Below, in pieces: positions 36,801 through 46,992 of a DNA stretch of 64,000 bases. Position 1 is the first letter of the stretch; every line of letters begins with the position of its first letter. The stretch is from positions 284,442,880-284,506,879 of the forward strand of contig CM046874.1 of NCBI GenBank assembly GCA_025667525.1. Direction: 5' to 3'. The notes under the pieces are model-generated. The model did not search any database. It had not been told where the DNA came from and saw only the letters and a list, made by a program, of their open reading frames with translations. The stretch comes from Glebionis coronaria. Taxonomy: Eukaryota > Streptophyta > Magnoliopsida > Asterales > Asteraceae. The position numbers and the translations under genes are program-made.

Positions 36801-37432
36801 TCTGGTCATGAAAGGCCTCTCTAGTCTCATGGTGTATTCAAGTTGTATTATCAGCTCACAAATCCCATTTCCTTTGTATTTAACTTTCAACACTTGTCAT
36901 TTTTGGCACAATGTTTTTGTAATCTTGAAACAAGGACCATTTATGCAATTTCTTCATTTTCCAAGGACTGAATTTGCCATATCTTCAAACTTCAAGGCTT
37001 TGACTTGTTGGTTGACTTCTTGGAGGACCATATTTGACAATTTAGATTTGATGAGGGACTAAATTTGCCAATTCTTCAAAGTTAAGGGTCCTTTTTGTAA
37101 TTTTGACAAACTTTAGGGACCAAACTTGTAATTATGAAGATACAAGGGTATAAAGTGTCAGTTCTTCAAACTTGGAGGACCATTCTTCAATATTCTTCAA
37201 ATCTTCAAGGGTTTTCTTTGGAAAATTCCTCACTAGGGCTTGGTTCATCGTGCGGCTTCGTTTCCCGTGTTCGTTTTTGCGTGATTCTTGTGATCTTTTG
37301 TCATTTCCTCAATATCCGTACCTAAATTACACAAGCAACACACACAAGCATATATTTGGGTATTTTGATAATATTTAATGCATTTTAAGTCCAAAAAGAA
37401 CGATGAGACCATGTATAAAAGCCGTCTCATCA
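33898..37432 (-). repeat. Element B 5' LTR
   Basis: 3,535 bp, partner of 22038-25574. Differences from the partner are mostly single-base transitions (for example near 34934, 35178, 36382 and 36768) and 1-bp homopolymer changes. Near-identity indicates a young insertion. Confidence 0.93.
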
Positions 37433-37437
37433 AGCAC
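37433..37437. repeat. Right target-site duplication of B (AGCAC)
   Basis: Matches 22033-22037; sequence of element C continues from here. Confidence 0.95.
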
Positions 37438-37508
37438 AAAAAACTTGGAAAAAATAAAAACACCCAAAAGAATTTTCTTTGCTCATCCCCACGTTGTACG
37501 TGACGTTT

Positions 37509-38165
37509 ATGCAAACTCGTAACCAAGCAAGACATGCATGTAAACGTAGAAACCGAAAGGAAGGAACGCCTTCAAGTGAAGAATCTCCTATTGACGAACC
37601 CATCGTAGAACAAGAAGCAACCATGGCTAATCGTACTACGATGGGGTTACTTCAAGCACCCACCGAGGGTTATGGAGAGGCTATTGTGATTCCTGCTATC
37701 CTTGCGGAGAATTTTGAAGTTAATACGGGTTTGTTGTCCATGATACAAAACAACAAATTCCGAGGTGATGAAAAGGACAACCCTCACAACAATATATCCC
37801 AATTCAGTCGTCTTACCGCCACTTGCAAGTAAAAGGATGTCTCGAATGACTCGATTAAGATGATTCTTTTTCCGTATTCCTTAGCGGGGCCCTCTAAAAT
37901 TTGGTTTGAGAAAGAGCCACCCAATTCTATATTGACATGGAAGGATCTCGTTTCAAAGTTCGTGAACCAATTTTTCCTGCCCTCTAAGACTACGCACTTG
38001 AAGAACGAGATTTCAAAGTTTTCACAAGAGTATAATGAGAGTTTTTCAACGGCTTAGAATCAGTTTATGGAAATGTTACATGAGTTTCCTCATCATGGTT
38101 TTTCCGACTTGCATCAAATTGACACGTTTTACAATGGATTGAACGATCATGAGCGTGATTCTCTT
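37509..38165 (+). pseudogene. gag: Element C gag, N-terminal part, with stops and truncated by element D
   Basis: Starts MQTRNQARHACKRRNR and keeps the Athila gag signatures [41 protein letters not shown] and ISKFSQEYNES. In-frame stops are TAA at 37830-37832 and TAG at 38055-38057; the second replaces the Trp codon found at this place in B. The frame is otherwise kept to [11 protein letters not shown], where the element D LTR begins at 38166. Non-functional. Confidence 0.88.
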
Positions 38166-38478
38166 TGAAGGTCTACGATTTCTTAGGATTTGTACAATGT
38201 TTGATTATCTATTGATTGAGAAGAGAAAAAAGAAGAAAGAAGATGAACTAGAGAGAGAAAGAGGAGAGGAAAAGGAGGTAGAGAGAGAAAGTGAAATGGA
38301 ATTGATTAGAATAATGAATCACCAACCCCTCCTAACATGCTAGGAGGGGTATATATAGCCCACCCTACATGTGGGCTATATGGGCTATACATTTACTAAC
38401 TAGATCACGAGCCCGTTACATTAATATATCGTTGGAGCGACCGATCCTTCATAAATACGTAAAGACGTATTTCCAACA
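38166..38478 (-). repeat. Element D 3' LTR
   Basis: 313 bp; on the minus strand TGTTGGAAATACG...CTTCA. Contains a CCCCTCCTAACATGCTAGGAGGGG-type inverted repeat (38324-38348) and AGCCCACCCTACATGTGGGCT (38358-38378), plus a purine-rich AGAGAGAAAG tract. The minus-strand TATA box is CTATATATACC next to the first hairpin. Confidence 0.92.
38350..38358 (-). promoter_or_regulatory. TATA box of element D LTR
   Basis: TATATATA between two inverted repeats, read on the minus strand, also present in the 5' LTR near 46865. Typical LTR promoter element; start site not determined. Confidence 0.5.
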
Positions 38479-38497
38479 ATCTCCCCCTAAGGGAGGT
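38479..38497 (-). other. Element D polypurine tract
   Basis: Minus strand ACCTCCCTTAGGGGGAGAT abuts the 3' LTR; AGGGGGAGAT is a typical copia PPT. Confidence 0.8.
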
Positions 38498-41306
38498 CGC
38501 TCCAAGAAACAAAGTTCTAAATAGTCTATATCTCGTGATCTATGCTAACTAAGATGTGACCAAGACTTTATTGGGAAAAACTTATTTCCAACAATCTCCT
38601 CCTAAGGGAGGTCACATCTTTTTACAAAATCTTAAACCTATCATCTATGCTTGAGTCTTCGATCTTGTTCTTGTGAATATGCTTGATGTGATCTTTGACT
38701 TAAGTCTTGAGCATGTTTTCTTGCCTTGACCTTGTGCATTTGTCACTTGTGACATTCGCCTCTTCGTGACTTCATGTTCCACATACTTATAACTTTAAAT
38801 TCTTGAAAGCTTCAGAGTTTGATACAGCGGAAGACTTGACCTTCAGACTCTCTTAAATTTGTTGAAGTACTAACCGTATGTAGTATAAGCATGAGGTGAC
38901 GACTTCTTCTGGATTGTACACCGCAATGCCACCTTCTTGTTACGCTGCATAAGACAGTTAGCAACAAACAATATACACAGATGAAATGGCCTTGAACATT
39001 TCATTCTAATTCGGTAGCATTTTACCTCCGGTCGGTGAAGACCGTTGGACGATATTAAATATCGTACTTGTGGCAGGTAGTTTCAATAAAGAACCTCCTT
39101 GACAAGATTTCGCGGGTAAACTGGTTCTCTTTACTCGACCGTCCAAAGCTGACTGCGAACGTAAAGAGTGAATCATTTGGATAATATTATCCGTATGATT
39201 TGAAGCCGTCAATTCATGTTCCTGGAACAAGTGAAGTTCAATTAAGAACCGCACCATCGTTGCTTTCCAGTTGTCACGAGCTTGATTCGTATAGAATCTT
39301 GCAAGTTACCTACCAAGTGCTGTTTGAGGTTAACACTAGAAGGATTTCCACTCATCACTGTGAACACTATAGAGTGTCACTATGAGTGTTCTGGCAAGAT
39401 CACTAAGATATTGCGTAGAGGCCTGGAACGTGTTAAATTCATTTAAGAGTTTAAACCACTGTTGCTTTCCAGTTATCACAAGTTTGATTCATAAAGAATC
39501 GCACAAGCACCTACCATGAGCTTTTTGACGTTCGCTCAAGAAGGATTTCCATCTTCATTGTAAATACTTTCGTATTACTCGGATGTTCAGGCAAGATCAT
39601 GAAGATTTTGCGTAGGACTCTTAATATCTTTCTTACTTTTCACATTGTGTGAACAAGCAAGGAATAATGAAAATGTGTCCTAATGAGATATATGATGATC
39701 TCAAATGGCTCTAGACTCGATCGTGCATTTTGGATTTTAGTGATCGGAGGCTGGAGAGGAGTGCCACCTTTCAATACCAATTTATTCGGATTGAATAAAT
39801 CAATAGATAATGTGTTGTCTCTGTGTGATTAAAACAAATATCTTTTGAGAGATATCTGAGTTAGCTGGGATGGGTTGTGCCTTGCATCACTGGGTCCATG
39901 ATGTCTATCTTCAATATCAAGAATCATTAAAAATGATCTCAATAGCATATGAATTGATCCGATTTCTGCCTAAGGTTGTAAGGAGGGCTTCTTTTTTACA
40001 CCCTTTATCTTTACAATTCTTTTTCATTCTTCAACCCCTTCAATGCTTACCAATACGTCATAACTAGCACCTTGTTGTGATTGCTCCAATGCTAACTTAA
40101 GTACTTGGTCGGCATTCAGCTGCGTTCACAATCTTTCTCCATCTTTCCTAAGGACTACTATTTCTAGTTATGGAATGTCCTTGGGAAGATTCCTCCGGTT
40201 CTAGTGGAATCATTGGACTTTAACCTATCCTACCATCCTTATGTTACCACAATCGTCATCGTCGTGAATTAAGATGTTGTGGGTAAGTATACGTCACCAT
40301 GAAATCCATTTTAATATCCAAATCCATTTTGCTCCCCCTTAACATATGCCACGATATTCGAAAACATTTCGCACATGTTGGGATGAGCCAACACATTAAG
40401 TCAAACCATTGAATTAATTGATCTCATATTAAATCACATTTTCTCCCCATATTAAAAATATTAACCCAATCGATGTTTTTAATATCAATTGATTTAATGA
40501 GATTTTAAGAAAGTTTGGGAAGAAAAATGCAAATCCGATTAAATCCATTTATCTTCATGATTTTTACAAGCTCCCCCTCAAATTAATGAGGGTATACTTG
40601 AAACGTAAATTAAATACCTTTTAAACACAAGTGTAAGGTATTTATCACGTGCAAAAATCATATATGATAATGTATTCACAAGATTAGCAGTTTATGAGGT
40701 TGGACCTGAATGATGGAGAACATCATATGAAAGAAGCACATGCTTCTTGTTCACGAATGTTGGTCGCCTCATCACGTCTGAAGTTATCTCTTGACTCCAT
40801 GTGTACGATTGATATTGTTGTCTTGACACCAACATGTGAACTTGGCACTTTCGGCGTCAAAGATTCTGAACGCTTGACAATTGCTCCCCCTCAATTGTTG
40901 ACCCGTGTTCTACTTAAAGAGCTGTAGTCGTCGTTTGAGTAGTCGCATCGTCTAGTATGTAGATATCAATTGCAACGAACTTTGGATTGTGGAGTTGATA
41001 ATTTCGGATTCAGAAGTACAAGATTTCCGGTGAAATGCTTGACTTCAATGTGAAAAGCGGGTTACTATCGGAAATAATAGCAAACCATATGGAGCATGTT
41101 TTAAATCTTTTAAACTTCTGCTCGAACTTTATTTACAACCCCGTGTCATTATTGAATGACATTTCTAGGTTCGTAAATATTATCGATTCCAGAAGTCATG
41201 CTCTTTTTATCAAAACGTTTTTGAACACACAATTTTGAAAGATTTAGAAAAACCTTTTGAGAAATTCTTGAAAAATTGTGTTCAAAGTTTTGAAAACCAA
41301 TTACTT
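38498..41306 (-). other. Element D 3' non-coding region with extra PPT-like tracts and a tandem duplication
   Basis: No pol motifs were found on either strand. Additional PPT-like tracts (minus strand GGGGGAGC or GGAGGAGAT) lie near 38597, 40331, 40571 and 40883; the one at 38585-38615 is preceded by a copy of the LTR-end sequence TATTTCCAACA, as if the LTR/PPT junction had been duplicated. Two imperfect approximately 165-bp units, starting near 39258 and 39463, share TTGCTTTCCAGTT(G/A)TCAC, GAAGGATTTCCA and GGCAAGATCA. A, T-rich and otherwise featureless. Confidence 0.6.
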
Positions 41307-42157
41307 GAGCTTAAGATTTGGAATATCTTAGGAAAGCTCAAGTCCGAGAAGTTGTAAACTTCTCGTTGTAAGGATAAGTTACCATCGGCGATAACCTTTC
41401 CTTTTATCTGAAGAACGAGTCCTAAGCTGACATTTACTTAGAAGTCGTTTTCATGAGCTTGAAAACTTTGATTGTTTTAATGGAAAGCTCATGACCGAGA
41501 AAGGTTAATTTCTCGTTATGAGGAAAAGTTCTCTTATTTAAAAGATACACTTTCCTTCCTGAGCTTAAAACTTCGAATGTTTTAATACAAGCTCATGACC
41601 GAGAAATGTTAATTTCTCGTTATGAGGATAAGTTATCATAAAAGATAATCTTTCCTTTATTTGAAGTTCGAGTTACAGTTTGACATTTAACTGTAAGTCA
41701 TTGTGCATGAGCTTAAAAACTTGGAATGTTTTTTGATATAAGCTCATGCCCGAGAAAAATTAATTTCTCGTTGTAAGGATAAGTTTATCATCGGCGATAA
41801 ACTTTCCTTTCTTTGATGCACGGGTTATCGTCTGATATTTAACGATAAGCCATATACACGAGCTTAAAACCGTTGAATAGTTTTAATGAAAGCTCGTGTC
41901 CGAGAAAAATGAATTTCTCGTTTTGAGGGTAAGTTATCGTTGACGAGATAAACTTCCCTTTCTCTGAAGTTTGGGTCACAGACTGTGATTTGAATGTGAG
42001 CTTTGTTCACGAGCTTAAAACCATTGAATAGTTTAAATGTAAGCTCGTGTCCGAGAAAATTTAATTTCTCATTTTAAGGATAAGTCATCATCGGGATGAA
42101 CTTTCCTGTCTTTTGAGAGTGAGTTACAGTCTGTTATGTGACTGTAAGTCCTTGTGG
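41307..42157. repeat. Tandem array of six hairpin-rich units (about 150 bp) in element D
   Basis: Units begin at GAGCTT near 41307, 41455, 41561, 41709, 41860 and 42011, giving periods of 148, 106, 148, 151 and 151 bp; unit 2 lacks one sub-block. Each full unit holds several short inverted repeats: GAGCTTAAAA...AAGCTC, CGAGAAA...TTTCTCG, GTTATC...GATAAC and TTACAGT...ACTGTAA. Loops and spacers vary while stems stay paired (for example CTTACAGT changed to TTATCG with the partner changed too). No coding function is visible. Confidence 0.8.
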
Positions 42158-42315
42158 TAAGCTTAACCATGAATCCCCTAAGACACTTGTTTCTCTAATA
42201 TCTGCTTCTTCAGCAACCAAACTCTAAGAGTGTCCTTATTTGAACGGTATACAACGATTGGACCGCTTCGTTCTTTTGGAACATCAACTTTGGTACCTGC
42301 ATTCTCATTAGGAAT

Positions 42316-43581
42316 TTACATGCTTTGACGTGGGTTAGCGATATCAATTATAGAAGCACATGGGGGTTCACAGTTGGCTTTACTTGTGTCAGAGGCGACC
42401 TGAGTAGATGATTCACTTATCTTAGCTGGCAAACATTTCCTTTTATAGAAAACCCTAAGTTTAGGCTTAAGTGAAGTATCATCTATATCAATTTCCTCCC
42501 TAGTAGTCTTAGTAGAATCAGAGACTATCCTAGTTAAAGGGCACTCGTTTCCTACAAGAGTGAAAGTTCTACCAGTGGGGCTCCGAACTTTACCCATGGG
42601 TTTGATTTTAGCTATCCACTGGGTTTTAATTCTAGCACGGGAGTTCACCTCATCAAGTAATTTCTTGACACAAGAATCATGATTTGCCGTAAAGACACAT
42701 TTTCTACATGTTTTACAAGTAGCATATTTAATGTCCGAATAATTCCTAGATGATTGATCGATGCTCCTAGGAGACGTCATGCTACGGTTAGCAGTGTTGG
42801 GTAATCTAGAAGGCATCTGACTAGGTTGAACATTTCTATCTCTTACATGTGTCTTTTGAATGGCTTCCCATTGACCAAAATCATGGCACACATCATTTGA
42901 ACTCGTTCTAGACGTGTTCTTTGAACTATTCTTAGAGAAACTAGAGGCAATCATATGATTAGGTCTTACTAAATCTATTTTGGTCATATTGGGCCTAGTT
43001 GATGGAGTGACTGGTCTAGAAAGATGAACGAAATCAACTTGGGAGGCAAACCGCGGTCTCGAGGATTGTGGTCGCTCGGATCTAAATGCAGTCGGTTGTC
43101 TAACGAACTGATTTGTAGGCGGTTTCCCCAAGATTGATGGTTTTTCAAGCTTAGTGTCCACACTAGGTCCTCTATTTTTCCTTAATTCGTTTTTCAACGC
43201 AGCTATAGCAAAGACCTTTTCCTGAACTTGAGCCTTTAACGTTTCATTTTCTTTGAGCAATTTATCTTGGGATGCCAATTTAGACTCTAGTAACTGAATT
43301 TGTTTCAAAAGATTTTCCTTTTCAGCTTTAGAATCTAAAACTTTTTGATCCAATTTTCTTTCAAGAACAACGTTTGACTTTTCAAGTTTTTCAAAGTATG
43401 TTTCAAATTTGTTCGTTTTCTTAGAAAATTCAAGTTTGGCATCCTCAAGATCTTTTGATTGTTGAGCTACAATCCTTTCGAGCTCTCTAATCTTAGAATC
43501 AGAAGCAGTCAATGAAGTAGTCAAAAGACAATTATCATGATGTTTAGCATTTTGAACACTTTCTCCCCCATTATGACTCAC
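42316..43581 (-). CDS. Copia gag C-terminal / linker protein of element D, coiled coil with Cys-rich motif
   Basis: 421 codons, open throughout. Residues about 25-140 form a long heptad-rich coiled coil (KLEKSNVVLERKLDQKVLDS and following), then a basic Ser/Arg/Pro-rich part (about 145-275), then a compact cysteine motif CKTCRKCVFTANHDSC (about 287-302) and VNSRARIKTQW. The same order, ending in C-x2-C-x2-C...NHDxC, is what I remember between gag and protease in Asteraceae copia elements related to TNT1-94. The protein ends PRQSM without reaching a DSG protease motif. Probably a structural or nucleic-acid-binding part of particles. Confidence in retroelement origin high, in exact role low. 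Confidence 0.72.
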   Translation of the reverse strand: MSHNGGESVQNAKHHDNCLLTTSLTASDSKIRELERIVAQQSKDLEDAKLEFSKKTNKFETYFEKLEKSNVVLERKLDQKVLDSKAEKENLLKQIQLLESKLASQDKLLKENETLKAQVQEKVFAIAALKNELRKNRGPSVDTKLEKPSILGKPPTNQFVRQPTAFRSERPQSSRPRFASQVDFVHLSRPVTPSTRPNMTKIDLVRPNHMIASSFSKNSSKNTSRTSSNDVCHDFGQWEAIQKTHVRDRNVQPSQMPSRLPNTANRSMTSPRSIDQSSRNYSDIKYATCKTCRKCVFTANHDSCVKKLLDEVNSRARIKTQWIAKIKPMGKVRSPTGRTFTLVGNECPLTRIVSDSTKTTREEIDIDDTSLKPKLRVFYKRKCLPAKISESSTQVASDTSKANCEPPCASIIDIANPRQSM

Positions 43582-43634
43582 ATCGGATGAATCGGAAGTG
43601 GTATTTCTATCACTCTTTTCCTCCTATGTTTGTC

Positions 43635-43961
43635 TTAATTAGGTTCAGAAAGCTTAATATGCGGCATGGCATCAACATATACATCATAAACAACATTACA
43701 TTGTACCATGTTTGCAGGCTCTTCGTCATAAACGGGTAAGGTGTCATCAAAAGAGATATCGTGAACATTCCCTGACGTGCCACTGGTATCATGTTGTCCT
43801 CCTGATTCCGTGCTCTTACCATCGTTATGCTCCAAGTTGTCAACCGTATGACCATTCTCCTCTTGCATCTGCGTCATTGATTCTTGCACTCCATTATCAT
43901 ACGCTTGCTGAAGTTGTGATCTTTGATAAATCGAAGACGAGACCGATGTCATGAGTTTCAA
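43635..43961 (-). CDS. Small acidic ORF of element D
   Basis: 108 codons, upstream of and in the same direction as the 421-codon frame; Asp/Glu/Ser/Thr/Gly-rich (DGKSTESGGQHDTSGTSG, then ISFDDTLPVYDEEP). No domain recognised. It may be the middle part of a once continuous gag now split by frameshifts. A 43610-43855 frame in another register overlaps it and is less likely. Confidence 0.4.
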   Translation of the reverse strand: MKLMTSVSSSIYQRSQLQQAYDNGVQESMTQMQEENGHTVDNLEHNDGKSTESGGQHDTSGTSGNVHDISFDDTLPVYDEEPANMVQCNVVYDVYVDAMPHIKLSEPN

Positions 43962-43979
43962 TATTGTATCACGGAAAAC

Positions 43980-44348
43980 TCAAAGCTCGGTATGTGTATC
44001 TCGAAGAAAAGATTGGCAAATCACTGAACTTTCAGACTTGATGATATTGTATTGGAGGAAAGGCGTGAGTTGTGTCACAAGAGTCTTATATGCAAGTGCC
44101 GATGCAGAGTGATTAAAGTTGTCATGGTTGAGTTGCTCGGCGAGTTGGGTCAAAGTGGTGAATATTGAGTCGATGAATATATGACGATCTTGACCAAAGA
44201 TTGTCGCAAATTCGCTCCCTCCTTGAATCGATGAAAGAGTGACAAGATGAGACTGAAGCATTCGAAATGAAGTAATGCCACGTTCTCTAACTTTGTTTTG
44301 CAAATTATGCGATTCTCCCTCGTTTGATGTCGACTTCAAAAAATCCAT
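43980..44348 (-). CDS. N-terminal gag-like ORF of element D
   Basis: 122 codons starting MDFLKSTSNEGESHNLQNKV, mostly helical by composition, no known motif. It is the first frame after the long leader and so takes the position of gag. It ends at a stop at 43980; the next frame begins 19 nt further on. Retroelement gag is the natural guess from position only. Confidence 0.45.
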   Translation of the reverse strand: MDFLKSTSNEGESHNLQNKVRERGITSFRMLQSHLVTLSSIQGGSEFATIFGQDRHIFIDSIFTTLTQLAEQLNHDNFNHSASALAYKTLVTQLTPFLQYNIIKSESSVICQSFLRDTHTEL

Positions 44349-46660
44349 TGAATTCTGTGGTTGTTTTCGTGATTTTGCAGTTCGTGAATAAATTTAGAAA
44401 CAGAAAATTCACGGAATATGACAAAACCAACGAAAGATCCGTGAGTTTCTTGTCAGCTCAAACGTAGATAAAACAAACCCGATCAAGAAACCGTCAGCAA
44501 AATAACCTTGGCACTTTATCACGTTGTCACAACACTTTTGTCACGTCGCTTTGTCCCGACTATAACTTAATATCCCGAAATTTTCCAAAATAAAATTTGA
44601 ATAAAAATAAAAATAACAATTGATTATTAAAATAAAATTAATATCCAAAATAAAAATTTTCCAAGTTAAAATTAAAATAAAGAAAATTGGAATAAAATAA
44701 AATGATGAAAAAATCTGGAATATACAGTGTCCAAAGAAAACTGATAAGTATTAAACGTGTCCAAAGAAAACACGTGGCTGGCACCAGCTTTGGTTACTCC
44801 GCCTGCTTATCTTTGATATAAAAACTCAAAACCTAAAACTAGCCTCCTCAAAACTACCGCCCCTCTTTCCTGTTCCTAATATCTATCTCTCTCAACAAAT
44901 CTATACTCCACCGTCCTCTTTCCTGTTCCTAATATCTCTCTCTCTCAACAAATCTATACTCCACCGTCTAATTTCCTCCGTCTCTTATTTTCTCAAAAAA
45001 AACTGAATCTGTCTCTCTTCTTCCAAATACCTCAAAACAGATCACTAATCTCAACAACCAAAAAACTAATCTCTTTGAATGAATCACTTTACGAATCACC
45101 AACACGATCATCTTAAAAATATAAATCAAACCCTATTTGAGTTCGTTTGAACGAGTACCAGACGTGAAGAGGTCTTCAAGATCCGTAAATTGGGTCTCGG
45201 GTAAGATTAGTTAAGAATTGATTGTTGCATGTCGGTTTGTGTGATGAGTTTAAATCGAAATATAGATTGAGTCTAACATTCTTGTTATACTCGAGTCTTG
45301 GATGTTTCGAATATTAAAAAACGGTTGAAAACTCAACACTGATCAATGAAGATTATTTAGATCGTGTTTAGATCTTATTAAAGATCTTGATAAAGATATC
45401 CGAAACACGAACTAAGAAACTGAGATCAATTTGTGATGATGATTTAATTGTTTGAGTCGAAGTTGAGTTTTGATAAATTTGTTGTGTGAGTTTGATGAGG
45501 GTGTACGAGTGGTGTTTGGAGTTGAGTGATGTGAGATGGAGTTGTGTGTTTGATGAGAGTCTAGGGTGAGTGGATGTGGCAGTCGAGACTGTTGGTTGAA
45601 AATGATTTGTGGAGTCGAGTTTTTGGAGTTCTTGTGTGTATCGAGAGACTCTTTGTGTTGATATTTGTTGTAGTCGAGGGTGAGGGTAATGGGTGTGAGT
45701 CGATGGTGAGGGTCTGGCGATGTTGGGTTCGAAAGAGGGTGTCCAGTTTGAGTTCAGTTTTCAAAGGTGGTCGAGTCTGTGTTGAGGGTCGAGGGTGTGT
45801 AAGTCTTGTGATCTGTTTTGTCGAGTCGGGGTGAGAATGGTTTGGTCGAGGGTGAGTTTGAGAGTCGAGGTTGTTTACGAGTGAGGGTTAGTGGAGTCTA
45901 AGAAAAAATGAGTGTTGTTGTTGAGACTATTGCGGTTGAATCTGTTGAGTCTTTAAATTCCCGTTATATTTGAATCGTCTTTAGTTCATTCAACCGTTCA
46001 TGCGGAATAATGATTGATCCAGAATAACTGGTTGATCCGTAATAACTGGTTGATCCGGAATAACTGGTTGATCCGGAATAACTGGTTGATCCAGAATAAC
46101 TGGTTGATCCGGAATAAACACTTTCGTACGGAATATACTGTTCACTCGGAAAAAATCTTTCATTCGTAAAATCTCAAAAACTGATTGATTGGATGACGAG
46201 ATTTGGACAATGGGACAATGGGACAAAAACTGATAGAATACCCAGACACTCAAAATCTATTAAGAAAAACAAATAAAAATAAAATAAATAAATAAATAAA
46301 AATAAAATAATAACAGTCTGTAACTTATCCTCAAAACAAAAACTGATATGAAAAAAACCAACAAAATTAATAAAAGATTATATCGAATACTGATGATCAA
46401 ATAAATAAACTGTTTGACAGGATAAGAAAAATGATAAGAAAAATAAAAAATATAAATAAAAATAAAAAAAATAAAAAATTGATACTTTTGATTTTCAAAG
46501 ATTAAATTGAAAGAAAACTGATTATTTTAAAAAAATTGATAGATCTAAAAAATTGATTCTAAAAAATACGTGACACCAAAAATATTAGAAAAGATTTTAG
46601 AAAGAAAAGATTTTTATCACCAAATCAAAAGATAAAAAATATGCAAATCCTAAGATTCAA
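44349..46660 (-). other. Element D long 5' leader, with two tandem repeats
   Basis: 2.3 kb between PBS and first ORF. Contains a 53-bp tandem duplication (copies from 44862 and 44915, CCTCTTTCCTGTTCCTAATA...) and an 18-bp tandem repeat, consensus GGAATAACTGGTTGATCC, about six units at 46003-46119. AT-rich A/T-simple sequence at 46270-46560. The plus strand of 44800-45210 looks like a plant gene start (see separate entry). Confidence 0.65.
44811..45203 (+). promoter_or_regulatory. Gene-start-like segment on the plus strand inside element D
   Basis: In order: GATATAAAAACTC (TATA-like, 44815), a C/T-rich leader with CTCTCTC runs (44870-45020), a purine-poor then mixed segment, and GTCTCGGGTAAG at 45192-45203, a good splice-donor context. 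The direction is opposite to the element. It could be a captured host promoter and 5' UTR, or simply a pyrimidine-rich stretch. No following exon was recognised. Confidence 0.3.
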
Positions 46661-46665
46661 CCATG

Positions 46666-46677
46666 GCTCTGATACCA
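46666..46677 (-). other. Element D primer binding site, tRNA-iMet
   Basis: Minus strand TGGTATCAGAGC, two bases from the right-hand LTR. It sets the element's orientation. Confidence 0.92.
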
Positions 46678-46679
46678 AT

Positions 46680-46992
46680 TGAAGGTCTATGATTTCTTAG
46701 GATTTGTACAATGTTTGATTATCTATTGATTGAGAAGAGAAAGAAGAAGAAAGAAGATGAACTAGAGAGAGAAAGAGGAGAGGAAAAGGAGGTAGAGAGA
46801 GAAAGTGAAATGGAATTGATTAGAATAATGAATCACCAACCCCTCCTAACATGCTAGGAGGGGTATATATAGCCCACCCTACATGTGGGCTATATAGGCT
46901 ATACGTTTACTAACTAGATCACGAGCCCGTTACATTAATATATCGTTGGAGCGACCGATCCTTCATAAATACGTAAAAACGTATTTCCAACA
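46680..46992 (-). repeat. Element D 5' LTR
   Basis: 313 bp, five transitions from 38166-38478 and no indels by eye. Same hairpins and TATA box. Confidence 0.92.

Larger units (their letters stand above)
22038..37432 (-). mobile_element. Element B: full-length, apparently intact Athila-type Ty3/gypsy retrotransposon
   Basis: Minus strand, 15,395 bp: 5' LTR 33898-37432, PBS 33877-33894, leader, one long gag-pol frame, 3' non-coding region, PPT 25575-25585, 3' LTR 22038-25574. It is flanked by AGCAC at 22033-22037 and 37433-37437. The LTRs differ at about 20 places by eye over 3.5 kb. Every expected cis element and every catalytic motif is present, so this is the best candidate in the window for a recently active, autonomous element. 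I see no envelope-like ORF in the 1.8-kb 3' region, which many Athila elements carry or have lost. Confidence 0.95.
19346..38165 (+). mobile_element. Element C: truncated plus-strand Athila relic, split by element B
   Basis: Pieces in order: LTR 3' part (19346-21471), PBS (21475-21492), leader (21493-22037), then after the B insertion the leader end and gag (37433-38165). It is cut at 38165 by element D and never resumes. The leader join across B is exact apart from the 5-bp target duplication. Being host to both B and D, and bearing stop codons in gag, it is the oldest of the three Athila copies. Confidence 0.85.
38166..46992 (-). mobile_element. Element D: non-autonomous gag-only copia-type retrotransposon
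   Basis: Minus strand, 8,827 bp. Terminal repeats of 313 bp at 38166-38478 and 46680-46992 differ at five positions, all transitions by my count. PBS (tRNA-iMet type) lies inside the right LTR and a PPT inside the left one, so the right LTR is the 5' LTR. The interior codes for gag-like proteins only (44348-42316). I find no protease, integrase, RT or RNase H in the remaining 3.8 kb, which instead holds repeated hairpin-forming blocks. It resembles the TR-GAG class of gag-bearing, pol-less LTR elements. Flanks (CTCTT left, GAAAG right) do not form a target duplication. Confidence 0.82.

Noticed and set aside
45574..45834. 86-codon plus-strand frame in the D leader
   Set aside because: GT-rich low-complexity composition (repeated GAGTCGAGG words), no domain.
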